Below are positions 5,126 through 14,300 of a stretch of 17,257 nt of DNA, piece by piece; position 1 is the first letter of the stretch, and every line of letters starts with the position of its first letter. Origin of the DNA: Acidobacteriota bacterium (GTDB lineage: Bacteria > Acidobacteriota > Polarisedimenticolia > Polarisedimenticolales > Polarisedimenticolaceae); contig WVWW01000205.1 of NCBI GenBank assembly GCA_011773795.1, positions 1 through 17,257 on the forward strand. The letters are read 5' to 3'. Both the position numbers and the translations under genes were made by a program. A model generated the notes under the pieces. The model searched no databases, was not told the DNA's origin, and saw only the letters and a program-made list of their open reading frames with translations.

Positions 5126-8100
5126 TCAGGGGCACGGGGCCCCGCCGCGCTCCATCCCGCCGCCCGTGCCCAGCGAGCCGCCGCAGGAGTTCTCGCCCCG
5201 ACCCAGGTAGAACAGGATCTGCCCCGGAGCCACGGCCGTCGCGTCGCTCGCCGCCAGGTTCGACTCGTCCGTCTCGAGGCAGGTCGCCGCGGAGAAATCG
5301 CTCGCGTTCGAGCTCAGCAGGAAGTCGTAGACGACCGGCTGGGTGCCACCTGGATCGACGGCGGGCCAGCTGAAGTCGACCTGCTGCCCCGTCCGCGCGG
5401 CCGTCAGGTCCTGCTGACCGGGCCGCGACCAGACCGTGGCGTCGGAGTCATCGCACTCGCACGCCGCTCCGAACGTGTCGCTGTCGTTGTCGGTCTGCAT
5501 CGGGTTGGCGATCGACGGACAGTTGTCGATCCCGTCGTCGGCGCCGTCGTTGTCGTCATCGGGGTCGCACGGGTCGCCGAGGCCGTCGCCCTCGAAATCC
5601 TCCTGCAGCGGGTTCGGCAAGTCGGCGCAGTTGTCGCAGGCGTCCCCCACACCGTCGCCCGCCAGATCGTCGCTCGTTCCACACATGCCATCCGTGCCGA
5701 ACAGCGCCGCGTTGTCATCGCCGGTGCCGCACATCAAGTCGGGTCCCTCGGCCGTCTCACCGTCGAGCTGGGCCGGGTTGACGATCGCCGGACAGTTGTC
5801 GCAGGCGTCGCCGAGCAGGTCCCCGTCGAGGTCGAGCTGGCCGCTGTTGGGCGTGAAGATGCAATTGTCGACGAGGTCGAACACGCCGTCGTTGTCGTCG
5901 TCGGCGTCGCAGGCGTCCCCCTGACCGTCGCCGTCGGTGTCGGTCTGGTCGACGTTGGCAATCGTCGGACAGTTGTCGACCGTGGCGCCGTTGGTCGCCA
6001 GCCTGGGCACGAGGACCAGGTCGTCGGAGTTGGCGCCGTCGCTGTTCCACACGCCGACGGCGAGCACGTTCGGCCCGGTCACCAGGACAGCGAGTCCCTG
6101 GGTCGTGACATCGATCATCGGCTCGTAATTGGGCGCGCTGGCGTTGCTCGATTCGTGCAGGTTCACCGCGGTGTTCCAAAGCGGGTCGCCGCCGGGCATC
6201 TCCGGCGAACGGTAAATCTCGACGCCGTTGAGCCATGCGACGTAAGCATCGTCGTAGTCCGCACCGAGCAGCAGGCGGGTCACCGCCCCGGCGTCCGGGA
6301 CGTCGATCGTGGCGCGGGTGTAGACCGACACCGTACCCGCGGGGACGCTCGTGTTGATCAGATCGCGCGCGCCGCCGGAGGTCGTCTCGTAGCCCACACC
6401 GTAGTTCCCCTCGCTCCAGGACCCATCGTTGTAGCCGGTCGCCGTCCACGCCAAACCGACGCCCGGATCGGAGGCGTTGGCGATGTAGCGCATCGTCGCC
6501 GGAGCATTGCGGTTGATCGACAGCCTCGGGACGAGAACCAGGTCGCTCGAGCCGGCACTGGTGTTCCACACACCGATGGCGAGCACGTTGGTCCCGGCCT
6601 TGAGCGCACCGAGCGCCGCCCCGGAGATGTCGTTGAGCGGCTCGTACCGGGGGTGCCGCGCGTTGCTCGATTCGTGTTGCGGCGACGGGCCGGTGTTCCA
6701 AGCGGGGTCGCCGCTTGAAGGCATCTCGGGCGAGCGGTAGACCTCGACGCCGTTGATCCAGGCGACGTATCCGTCATCGTAGTCGGCGCCGAGGAAGACA
6801 TCGTTCACGGTCGCGGGGTTCGCGATGGTGAACTCCGCACGCGTATAGACCGACGACACGCCGCTACCCACGTCGGTCTGGATCAGATCGGTCGCCAGGA
6901 ACGTCGCGGCGGTCTCGTAGCCGACCCCGTAGAACCCGTCGCTCCAACCGCTGTCGTCGAACGTCTCCGCGGTCCAGCCGATGCCCAGTAGCGGATCGGA
7001 TGTGTTGGCCAGGTACTTGATCGCCGGCGTCCGGTTGTAAGACAGCCGCGGCACCAGCACGAGATCCGACGACATGCCCGACATCGGCTGGGTGTTGTAG
7101 ACCGCGATGGCCAGGACGTTCTCGCCGTTGATCAACCAGGGAAGCGCGGCGGCGGTGATATCCCGTTGCGGTTCGTAGTTGGGACCGGGCCCGTTACTCG
7201 ATTCGCGGACCGAGGCGTCGGTGTTCCAGGCGGGATCGCCCGTCGCGGGCATCTCCCGCGAGCGGAAGACCTCGACGCCGTTGATCCAGGCCACGATCCC
7301 GTCGTCGTAGTCCGCGCCGAGCCAGACATCGGTGATCGAGCTCACGTCGTTGATGACGAACTTCGAGCGTGTGTAGATCGAGGCGGTGAAATCCGCCACC
7401 ACGGTGTCGATCAGATTCTCGGCGCCCGTGACGGCCTCGTAGCCGATCCCGTAGACACCTCCGAGCCACGCCGAGTCGTCGAACGCCGGATCGACCCAGG
7501 TGATTCCCAGGCCGGGGTCGGCGGTGTTGGCCAGGTAGGTCATCGACGACCCCCGCTCGATCCAACCGTTGTCCTGTTTCGCACCGAACTCGACGAGGAC
7601 GGTCTCGTTGATCACCGACCCCGCCAGCAGCACGCGTTCGTCGTCACAGATGCCGTCGAGGTCGATGTCGGGATCGTTGGGGCAGGGATCGCAAGGGTTG
7701 CCGAGCCCGTCGTTGTCGTTGTCCAACTGGTCGGCGTTGGACAGCATCGGGCAGTTGTCGGCGTCGGCGCAGAATCCGTCTCCGTCGGCATCGTCCTGGC
7801 CGTCGACCGGGCAGACATCGCAGGGGTCCCCGGCGCCATCCAGGTCGCTGTCGGTCTGGTCCGTGTTGAAGAAAGCCGGGCAGTTGTCGCAGGCGTCGCC
7901 GATCGTGTCCGCGTCGGTGTCGGTCTGCGGGTTGTTGAAAACCAGCGGACAGTTGTCCGACCCGTCCGGGAACGCGTCGTTGTCGTCGTCGGGGTCGCAG
8001 GCGTCGCCCATCCCGTCCATGTCGTTGTCCGCCTGGCTGAAGTTGGAAAGCCCGAGGCAGTTGTCGACATCGTCGCAGACCAGGTCCAGATCCGCGTCGT

Positions 8101-11100
8101 CCGGTGAGGACATCGGGCAGGGGTCGCAGGCGTCGCCCACCGAGTCCAGGTCCGTGTCGGTCTGCAGGGGATTCGGATCGACCGGGCAGTTGTCCAGCGG
8201 GCACGTGTTGAGCGGGAAGCCGGGATTCCCGGCACCGTCCATGTCAATGTCGGTGCACAGGTCACACAAGTCCCCCTCACCGTCGCCGTCGAAGTCCTCC
8301 TGGCCGGAGTTGGGTATCAGATCGCAGTTGTCGCAGGCGTCGCCTACACCGTCATTGTCGCTGTCGGTTTGAGGATCGTTGAAGATCGCCGGGCAGTTGT
8401 CCACGTCGGCGCAGAAACCGTCCCCGTCGGCGTCGTCCAGCGCGTCGTCGGGGCAAGGATCGCAGAGATTCCCCGCTCCGTCGCCGTCGTCGTCCAGTTG
8501 CATCGGGTTCTGGACCAGGATGCAGTTGTCGCACGCGTCGCCCACCAGATCGTTGTCGCCGTCCACCTGCGGGTTGTTGAAGATCGTGGGGCAGTTGTCC
8601 GCGTCGGCGCAGAAACCGTCGCCGTCGGCGTCGTCCAGCGCGTCGTCGGGGCAGACGTCGCAGGCATCCCCGGCGCCGTCCGCGTCGAGGTCTTCCTGCA
8701 TCGGGTTGGCATCGAGCGGGCAATTGTCGTCGGGGCAGGTGGCGGCGAGGAAGCCCGGGTTCCCGAATCCGTCTCCGTCGGTGTCGGTGCAAGGATCACA
8801 GGCGTCGCCCACGCCGTCCCCGTCGAGGTCTTCCTGCATCGGGTTGGCGTCGTTGACGCAGTTGTCGAACGAGTCGCAATCTCCGTCGCCGTCGATGTCC
8901 GGGCAGTCGTCGCAAGCGTCGCCGATCCCGTCCATGTCGGTGTCGGTCTGCATCGGGTTGTCGGTCTCGGGGCAGTTGTCGCAGGCGTCGCCGAGAGCGT
9001 CGGTGTCGTTCTGCGCCTGATCGTAGTTGATCAACCCCGCACAGTTGTCGCAGGCGTCGCCGGCGAAGTCCGCGTCACTGTCGTCCTGGGACGCGTTGGC
9101 GGTCTCCGGGCAGTTGTCGGCGAGGTCGACGACCCCGTCGGTGTCGGTGTCTGCACCGGCCGAGCCGCAGGCGATACCGGCAGGCCGGTCCGCGCCGAGC
9201 CAATCCGTGCCGAGGTCACTCTCACCGCAGCTGTTCTCGGCGGAGATCAGGTAGTAGAAGCCGCCGCCGGCGGCGGGAACCTCCGCATCGTCGACCGAGG
9301 TCCCGGGAAGCTCGAAGGCGAAGCAGGTGTGATCGTAAACCCAGGGTCCGCCGATCGTACCGCGGTAAACGTTGCTGACGTGTCCCTCTCGCCCGCGGCT
9401 CCAGAAGAGCGATGTCGTGGAGGGTCCTCCCGGCTGGGACATCCGGATCGAGGCCCCAACCGGACCGGCGCTCTGGGAGACGCCCCTGACAAAAGGCAAA
9501 CAGTCGGCGCCGTCCTCGACGGAGTCGTTGTCGTCATCGGGATCGCACGCATCGCCGAGGCCGTCCTGGTCGAAATCCGTCTGATCGAAATTGGCCACGA
9601 AGGGGCAGTTGTCGTCGCAGTTCGCCTGGACTCCCGTCGTGCAGCGGTTGTCCGTCGTCGAGCCGCTCGTGTCGCCGTCGTCGAGGACGCCGTCGTCGTC
9701 GTCGTCGAGGTCCTCCCAGTCGGGCATCCCGTCGCCGTCGCCGTCACGCTCGAACTCGTATGCACCGAGATCGACGATCGCCGTTTCATCCGCGTCTCCG
9801 TCGGTCACGCGTGGGGCGTTCACGAGATCGACGGCGGACACGGTCGCGGCGTTGTCCCCGATGTCGATCACGGGACTCGACGGCGTCAGCTGGAGGTCCC
9901 GCGCGCCGGGAACCCGGCTGACGTACTGCGGATCGATCGACACGTTCCCGTCGACTCCGATGTAATCGGCATCCGAATGGCCGCCGTCCACCTCGTTGGG
10001 CTGGTTGCCGTGAAAATCGTTGTGGCTCACCGCCGGTGTGGAGTAGGACGTCCCCAGGCCGCCGCCGCCGTAGAGCAGCGCGTAGTTGAACGAGACGATG
10101 TTGTTGGCGAGCGACGCCTGCACGAGGGGATCGGGACTCAGCGCCGTATTGTCGCTGATCGTGTTGTTGGTGATCACGGCCTCGGTGATGGCCGTGAGGA
10201 TGCCCCCGCCCGCAAAAGCGCGATTGAGCTCGACCAGGTTGCTGTCGAGCGTGCCCACGGACTGGTAGTAGTAACTGAGGTAATAGGACTGGCCGAACAT
10301 GACGCCACCGCCCAGGTCGGCGGCGGCGTTGTCCTGGATCAGGTTGTGCGAGATCATCGGGGTCGGCGAAACCTCGATCGCGTAAACCGCGATGCCGCCG
10401 CCCGCGGAATCCTGATCGGCCGTGAGGCTGTTTCCGGCACGATTGCTGCGGATCGTGTTGTTGGTGATCGTGGGCGCGGTATCCGCTCCGACGTACAGCC
10501 CGCCACCGAAAGCCTGCGAGACTTTGCCCGGGGTCCCCTTCGGCGGGTCGGCTATGTTGCCCTGGATCAGGTTGTAGGTGACGACGGGCTGCGACGGTGT
10601 TCCCATGAGACTGCGCAGATAGATCCCGGCGCCCCAGAAGTTCTTCGAACCGTTCGAGAACAGCGTGTTGTCGACGATCTCGTTGTTGGTGATCGTCGGC
10701 GAGCTGTTGAAGACGAAGATCCCGCCGCCGGTCACCGCCGTCAGCGTACCGAAGTCGCGAAACAGGCCCACGCCGCCGGTGATGCGGAACCCCTCCAGCC
10801 TGTCCGTCGGCTGGACACCGCTGCCATAAACCACCGCCGAACAGGTGAGGTTGGCCGTGCTGGGCAGGCAATCGATTCGCGTGCAGGGCTGCCCGGTCGC
10901 GTCGATGGTCGTGACCGTGGGGCCGTCGGTGGAGATCACGCTGACCCCCGGGAACATGCGCAGGGATTCGAAATAGGTTCCCGGCGAGACCATCACATCC
11001 CCGCCGCCCGTTCCCTCGATCGCGCAGATCCCGTCCTGGATCGAGCAGTAGGGATCGAGCTGGGTTCCGCTTCCGGGAGCGCTACAGTCGTCATCGACCC

Positions 11101-11185
11101 AGACGGTCGTCTGAGCCGCGGTGACCGGGATCACCGACGCCACAACAAGAAAAGCGGCCCAACGGCTCGGGGAGACCCGTCCCAT
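5126..11185 (-). CDS. giant secreted modular protein: beta-helix, FN3-like, TSP3 arrays, three jelly-roll modules
   Basis: This 2019-residue exported protein is complete in the window. A Sec signal peptide (1-24, cleavage after VTAA) precedes a right-handed parallel beta-helix (about 25-478) with repeated ITNNTI and GGGI rungs ending GAYEF, as in choice-of-anchor Q/pectate-lyase-like proteins. Then come a short TSP3 segment (479-562) and an FN3-like module with the motif FYYLISAENSCGES (about 566-675). A first TSP3 array follows (675-1182, 14 DxDxDG...CD loops), then three galactose-binding-like modules (1215-1388, 1389-1564, 1565-1733) with GADYDD and AWINGVEV motifs. The end is a second TSP3 array (1733-1910) and a second FN3-like copy ending GMERGGAPCP. 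No LPXTG, PEP-CTERM or beta-barrel is seen, so anchoring is unknown. The frame is open back to 11410, but the ATG at 11185 is chosen because it gives a signal peptide, has AAGGGGG four bases upstream, and follows a candidate promoter. It is a paralogue of the next gene upstream. It likely binds calcium and perhaps glycans, by family analogy only. Confidence 0.88.
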   Translation of the reverse strand: MGRVSPSRWAAFLVVASVIPVTAAQTTVWVDDDCSAPGSGTQLDPYCSIQDGICAIEGTGGGDVMVSPGTYFESLRMFPGVSVISTDGPTVTTIDATGQPCTRIDCLPSTANLTCSAVVYGSGVQPTDRLEGFRITGGVGLFRDFGTLTAVTGGGIFVFNSSPTITNNEIVDNTLFSNGSKNFWGAGIYLRSLMGTPSQPVVTYNLIQGNIADPPKGTPGKVSQAFGGGLYVGADTAPTITNNTIRSNRAGNSLTADQDSAGGGIAVYAIEVSPTPMISHNLIQDNAAADLGGGVMFGQSYYLSYYYQSVGTLDSNLVELNRAFAGGGILTAITEAVITNNTISDNTALSPDPLVQASLANNIVSFNYALLYGGGGLGTSYSTPAVSHNDFHGNQPNEVDGGHSDADYIGVDGNVSIDPQYVSRVPGARDLQLTPSSPVIDIGDNAATVSAVDLVNAPRVTDGDADETAIVDLGAYEFERDGDGDGMPDWEDLDDDDDGVLDDGDTSGSTTDNRCTTGVQANCDDNCPFVANFDQTDFDQDGLGDACDPDDDNDSVEDGADCLPFVRGVSQSAGPVGASIRMSQPGGPSTTSLFWSRGREGHVSNVYRGTIGGPWVYDHTCFAFELPGTSVDDAEVPAAGGGFYYLISAENSCGESDLGTDWLGADRPAGIACGSAGADTDTDGVVDLADNCPETANASQDDSDADFAGDACDNCAGLINYDQAQNDTDALGDACDNCPETDNPMQTDTDMDGIGDACDDCPDIDGDGDCDSFDNCVNDANPMQEDLDGDGVGDACDPCTDTDGDGFGNPGFLAATCPDDNCPLDANPMQEDLDADGAGDACDVCPDDALDDADGDGFCADADNCPTIFNNPQVDGDNDLVGDACDNCILVQNPMQLDDDGDGAGNLCDPCPDDALDDADGDGFCADVDNCPAIFNDPQTDSDNDGVGDACDNCDLIPNSGQEDFDGDGEGDLCDLCTDIDMDGAGNPGFPLNTCPLDNCPVDPNPLQTDTDLDSVGDACDPCPMSSPDDADLDLVCDDVDNCLGLSNFSQADNDMDGMGDACDPDDDNDAFPDGSDNCPLVFNNPQTDTDADTIGDACDNCPAFFNTDQTDSDLDGAGDPCDVCPVDGQDDADGDGFCADADNCPMLSNADQLDNDNDGLGNPCDPCPNDPDIDLDGICDDERVLLAGSVINETVLVEFGAKQDNGWIERGSSMTYLANTADPGLGITWVDPAFDDSAWLGGVYGIGYEAVTGAENLIDTVVADFTASIYTRSKFVINDVSSITDVWLGADYDDGIVAWINGVEVFRSREMPATGDPAWNTDASVRESSNGPGPNYEPQRDITAAALPWLINGENVLAIAVYNTQPMSGMSSDLVLVPRLSYNRTPAIKYLANTSDPLLGIGWTAETFDDSGWSDGFYGVGYETAATFLATDLIQTDVGSGVSSVYTRAEFTIANPATVNDVFLGADYDDGYVAWINGVEVYRSPEMPSSGDPAWNTGPSPQHESSNARHPRYEPLNDISGAALGALKAGTNVLAIGVWNTSAGSSDLVLVPRLSINRNAPATMRYIANASDPGVGLAWTATGYNDGSWSEGNYGVGYETTSGGARDLINTSVPAGTVSVYTRATIDVPDAGAVTRLLLGADYDDAYVAWLNGVEIYRSPEMPGGDPLWNTAVNLHESSNASAPNYEPMIDVTTQGLAVLVTGPNVLAVGVWNSDGANSDDLVLVPRLATNGATVDNCPTIANVDQTDTDGDGQGDACDADDDNDGVFDLVDNCIFTPNSGQLDLDGDLLGDACDNCPAIVNPAQLDGETAEGPDLMCGTGDDNAALFGTDGMCGTSDDLAGDGVGDACDNCADLPNPLQEDFEGDGLGDPCDPDDDNDGADDGIDNCPSIANPMQTDNDSDTFGAACECDDSDATVWSRPGQQDLTAARTGQQVDFSWPAVDPGGTQPVVYDFLLSSNASDFSAATCLETDESNLAASDATAVAPGQILFYLGRGENSCGGSLGTGGGMERGGAPCP
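5455..5990 (-). repeat. second TSP3 array of the 2019-residue protein
   Basis: Five loops with the pattern NxxQxDxDxDxxGDxCD follow the third jelly-roll module. The third of them is atypical: between LDGETAEGPDL and GDGVGDACD it carries an inserted stretch of about 30 residues with MCGTGDDN and MCGTSDDL, an internal duplication. The last loop ends GAACE rather than GDACD. These are coding repeats, not a separate DNA element. Confidence 0.8.
5990..7543 (-). repeat. three tandem ~175-residue galactose-binding-like modules (2019-residue protein)
   Basis: Three copies start at 7543, 7021 and 6493, giving periods of 522 and 528 bp (174 and 176 residues). Each begins with a YLAN/YIAN...DP segment, contains YGxGYE, an IYTR/VYTR strand, GADYDD, AWINGVEV, RS.EMP, WNT, HESSN or ESSN, a Y-E-P turn, a G-NVLAIGVWN-type strand and ends DLVLVPRLS-N. 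The pattern fits the jelly-roll modules that many exopolymer or surface proteins carry. Ligand unknown. Confidence 0.85.
7640..9160 (-). repeat. first TSP3 calcium-binding repeat array (2019-residue protein)
   Basis: Fourteen NxxQxDxDxDxxGxxCD loops are joined by DNCP linkers and occasional longer forms such as CPDDALDDADGDGFCADxDNCP. A further copy lies ahead of the FN3-like module near 9550-9600. Paired Asp side chains and the DNC...CD cysteines are the hallmarks of thrombospondin type 3 repeats, which wrap around calcium ions and form disulfides in an oxidising compartment. On the plus strand this appears as a GTC/GTCG-rich simple-sequence-like tract. Confidence 0.9.
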
Positions 11186-11251
11186 CCTGCCCCCTTGACG
11201 GCCAGGCCCGACCCTTCGGCCGGGGCAATCAGTACCCCCCGAATCTCGCTC

Positions 11252-11280
11252 TATATACGACGATGCGCTCATTCCGGCAA
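11252..11280 (-). promoter_or_regulatory. candidate sigma-70 promoter of the 2019-residue protein gene
   Basis: In the 118-bp gap between the two giant genes, TTGCCG (11280-11275) is followed after 17 bp by TATATA (11257-11252) on the minus strand, four of six matches each. The -10 box lies about 67 bp upstream of the start at 11185. It suggests independent expression of the downstream paralogue, although co-transcription from the upstream gene is not excluded. Confidence 0.45.
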
Positions 11281-11303
11281 TGCCCGGCCCCGTCCGGTTT
11301 TCT

Positions 11304-14300
11304 CTACGGGCAGGGGACGGTCGGCAGCCGTTCCATCCCGCTTGACGAGCTGCCGTAAGTTCCCACCCCGCAAACGTTCTGGCCGCGAATGATGTAGTAG
11401 AAGACCTCACCGGAGAGCGGGTCGGGGTCCATGTCGTCGAACTGCAGCCCCGCGAGATTGGACTGGATGCAGACCGCGGCGTCGCTGCCGCCGTCGGCCA
11501 CCAGCCCGGCCCTCGTTCCGCGGGCGATATCGTAGATCTCGGTCGGCCCCGCGGTCAGCCACAACAGCCGCGTGGCCGTGCTCAGCTTGTCGAGCTGGAA
11601 GCCCTGGATCGGCCCCGGGATGGACTGGATCTGCGGGTCCATCGGGAGGCAATCGCAGGCGTTCCCGGCGAGGTCCATGTCGTCGTCGTCTTGTGTCGGG
11701 TTGAACGCGTTGGGGCAGTTGTCCACGTCCGCACAGAGCCCGTCCGCATCCTGGTCGTTGAATTCGTCGAACGGACAGCTGTCGCAGAGATCGCCGAAGG
11801 CATCCCCGTCGCTGTTGGTCTGCGCGGGGTTGTCCACGTTGGGGCAGTTGTCGCAAGCGTCCCCGAAGACGTCGCCATCGGAGTTGACCTGCGAGGCGTT
11901 CGTCACGTCGACGCAGTTGTCGACGTCGCCGCACACGCCGTCGGCGTCGACGTCGTTGTCGGGATCGAGCGGGCAGCTGTCGCAGGCGTCGCCGATCCCG
12001 TCGCCGTCCGTGTCGGTCTGATCCGGGTTGGACAGCAACGGGCAGTTGTCGCAGGCATCGCCGACCCCGTCGCCATCCGTGTCGGTCTGATCCGGGTTCG
12101 GGACGAACGGGCAGTTGTCGATCACGTCGGCGAACAGGTCGTTGTCGTCATCCGGGTCACAGGCGTCCCCCGCGCCGTCGCCGTCGAAATCGAGCTGGTC
12201 GGGGTTGAAGGCGTTGGGGCAGTTGTCGACCGCGCTCCCGTCGACGGAAATGCGCGGCACGATCAGCAGATCGGTCGAGAACGGCGCGCCACTGTTCCAC
12301 ACGCCGATGGCCAGGTCGTTCTCGCCCTGGAGCAGGACCCCGGAGACGTTGGGCGTGATGTCCCGCACGGGCGAGTAGTTCGGAACGAGACCGTTGCTGG
12401 ACTCGTGCAGGTTGACGCTCATGTTCCACATCGCCGGTCCGAAGGGCACTTCGCCCGAGCGATACACCTCCTGGCCGTTGATCCAGGCGATGTAGCCGTC
12501 GTCGTAATCGGCGCCGAGGAACACCCGGTTGATCGAGGCCAGATCGGGGACGTTGAACTTCGTGCGCGCGTAGATCGAGTAGGTGTCCGTCGGAACCGTC
12601 GTCTGGATCAGGAAGCGGGCGCCGAGGCTGCCGGTCTCGTAGCCCAGCCCGAAGAAGCCGGTGTCCCATGCGCTGTCGTCGAACAACGGGTCGATCCAGG
12701 TTTCGCCGAGACCCGGATCGGAATTGTTTGCCAGGTACTTGACCTCCTGCGGCGTCATGCGGTTGATCGACAGCTTGGGGACCAGGACCAGGTCCGACGA
12801 GGGCGGCACGGTCGGCTGGTTGCCCCAGACCCCGACCGCGAGCACGTTGGTCCCGTTGACCAGCGCGGGGATGCCGCTGGCGGAAACGTCGATCTCCGGG
12901 CTGTAGTTCGGCAACGCCCCGTTGCTCGATTCGTGCGGCTGGGGAGACGTGTCCCATGCGGGATCGCCGCCGGGCATTTGGCCCGACTTGTAGACCAGCG
13001 TACCGTTGATCCACGCGGCCCAGCCGTCGTCGAAGTCGGCACCGATGAACATGTTCTGTACGGTCAGCACGTTGGCGATATCGAACGTCGCACGGGTGTA
13101 GATCGAGCGTGTGTCGGAAGGAACGGAGGTCTGGATCAGATTCTGGGCGCCCGTCGCGAGCTCGTACCCCACACCATACGTGCCGTCGGTCCAGCTCGAG
13201 TCGTCGAAGCCCGCAGCGGTCCAGCCGATCCCCAGCCCGGGATCGGCGTTGTTCGCCAGGTACTTCATGTTGGCCAGGTTGACGCGGTTCATCGACAGCT
13301 TGGGCACCAGCACCATGTCGCTGGAGATCGGCGCTCCGCTGTTCCACACGCCGACGGCCAGCACGTTGACGCCGTTGTGCAGCGCCGGGATGCCGGCGGT
13401 CGAGATGTCGGTCACCGGACGGTACTCGGGGGAGGCTCCGTTACTCGACTCGTGGAGCCCGGAATCGGTGTTCCAGAGGGGATCCCCGCTCGCGGGCATT
13501 TCCGCCGAGCGGAACACTTCGACCCCGTTGATCCAGGCGATGTAGCCGTCGTCGTAGTCGGCCCCGATGAACAGATTGGTCACCTGCGTTACATCCGCGA
13601 TCGAGAACGTTGCCCGCGTGTAGACCGAGAAGGTGTCCTGCGGCACCGTCGTGTTGACCAGGTTGGTCACGCCGCCGGCACCGATCTCGTAGCCCACACC
13701 GTAGGTGCCCGAGGACCACGTGGAGTCGTCGAAGAACTCGTCCTTCCAGGTGATCCCGAGTCCCGGATCCACGTTGTTGGCGAGATACTTGATCACGGAG
13801 CCCTGCTCGACCAGCACGGTTTCCGTCGCGCCGCCGAACTCGATCAGCACGTTCTCGCTCGGTGTGGTCAGCTCGACCAGGACGAAGTCGTCATTGCACA
13901 CGTCGTCGCCATCCAGGTCGGGGTCGGTCGGGCAGAGATCGCAGGGATCGCCTACACCGTCGATATCGGCATCTTCCTGGGCCTCGTTCGTGATCAACGG
14001 GCAGTTGTCGACATCCGCGCAGAACGTGTCCCCGTCGAGATCGTCATCGGCGTCGTTCGGACACGGATCGCAGGCGTCTCCCTGCCCGTCCCCGTCGATG
14101 TCTCCCTGACCCGTGTTGAACGCCAACGGGCAATTGTCACAGTCGTTGCCGACCTGGTCGAAGTCACCGTCGGACTGGGTCGTGTTGGAGACGTTCGGAC
14201 AGTTGTCGATGCCGTTGTCCAGCCCGTCGCCGTCGATGTCCGGGTCGCAAGCGTCGCCGATCATGTCCGCATCGAGGTCTTCCTGGAGCGGGTTCGGATC

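Noticed and set aside
7640..9160. Regularly repeated GTC/GTCG-rich plus-strand tract that resembles a CRISPR array or satellite.
   Set aside because: The repeats are in frame, degenerate at synonymous positions and vary in length. They encode TSP3 loops. There are no constant repeats with unique spacers and no cas genes.
5126..11185. Dockerin or RTX calcium-binding repeats as the identity of the DxDxDG loops.
   Set aside because: Dockerins come as a duplicated pair next to a cohesin system, and RTX repeats are GGxGxDxxx. Here the DNCP...GDACD pattern with paired cysteines in long arrays fits thrombospondin type 3 repeats.
11186..11303. The two giant frames as halves of one gene broken by a frameshift or stop.
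   Set aside because: The downstream gene starts with a signal peptide, its own RBS and candidate promoter, and then repeats the whole domain order from the beta-helix. The upstream gene ends with a complete terminal module.
11186..11410. An N-terminal extension of the 2019-residue protein from an ATG at 11410.
   Set aside because: The extension overlaps the end of the upstream paralogue, has no export signal at its start and would bury the signal peptide that begins at 11185.
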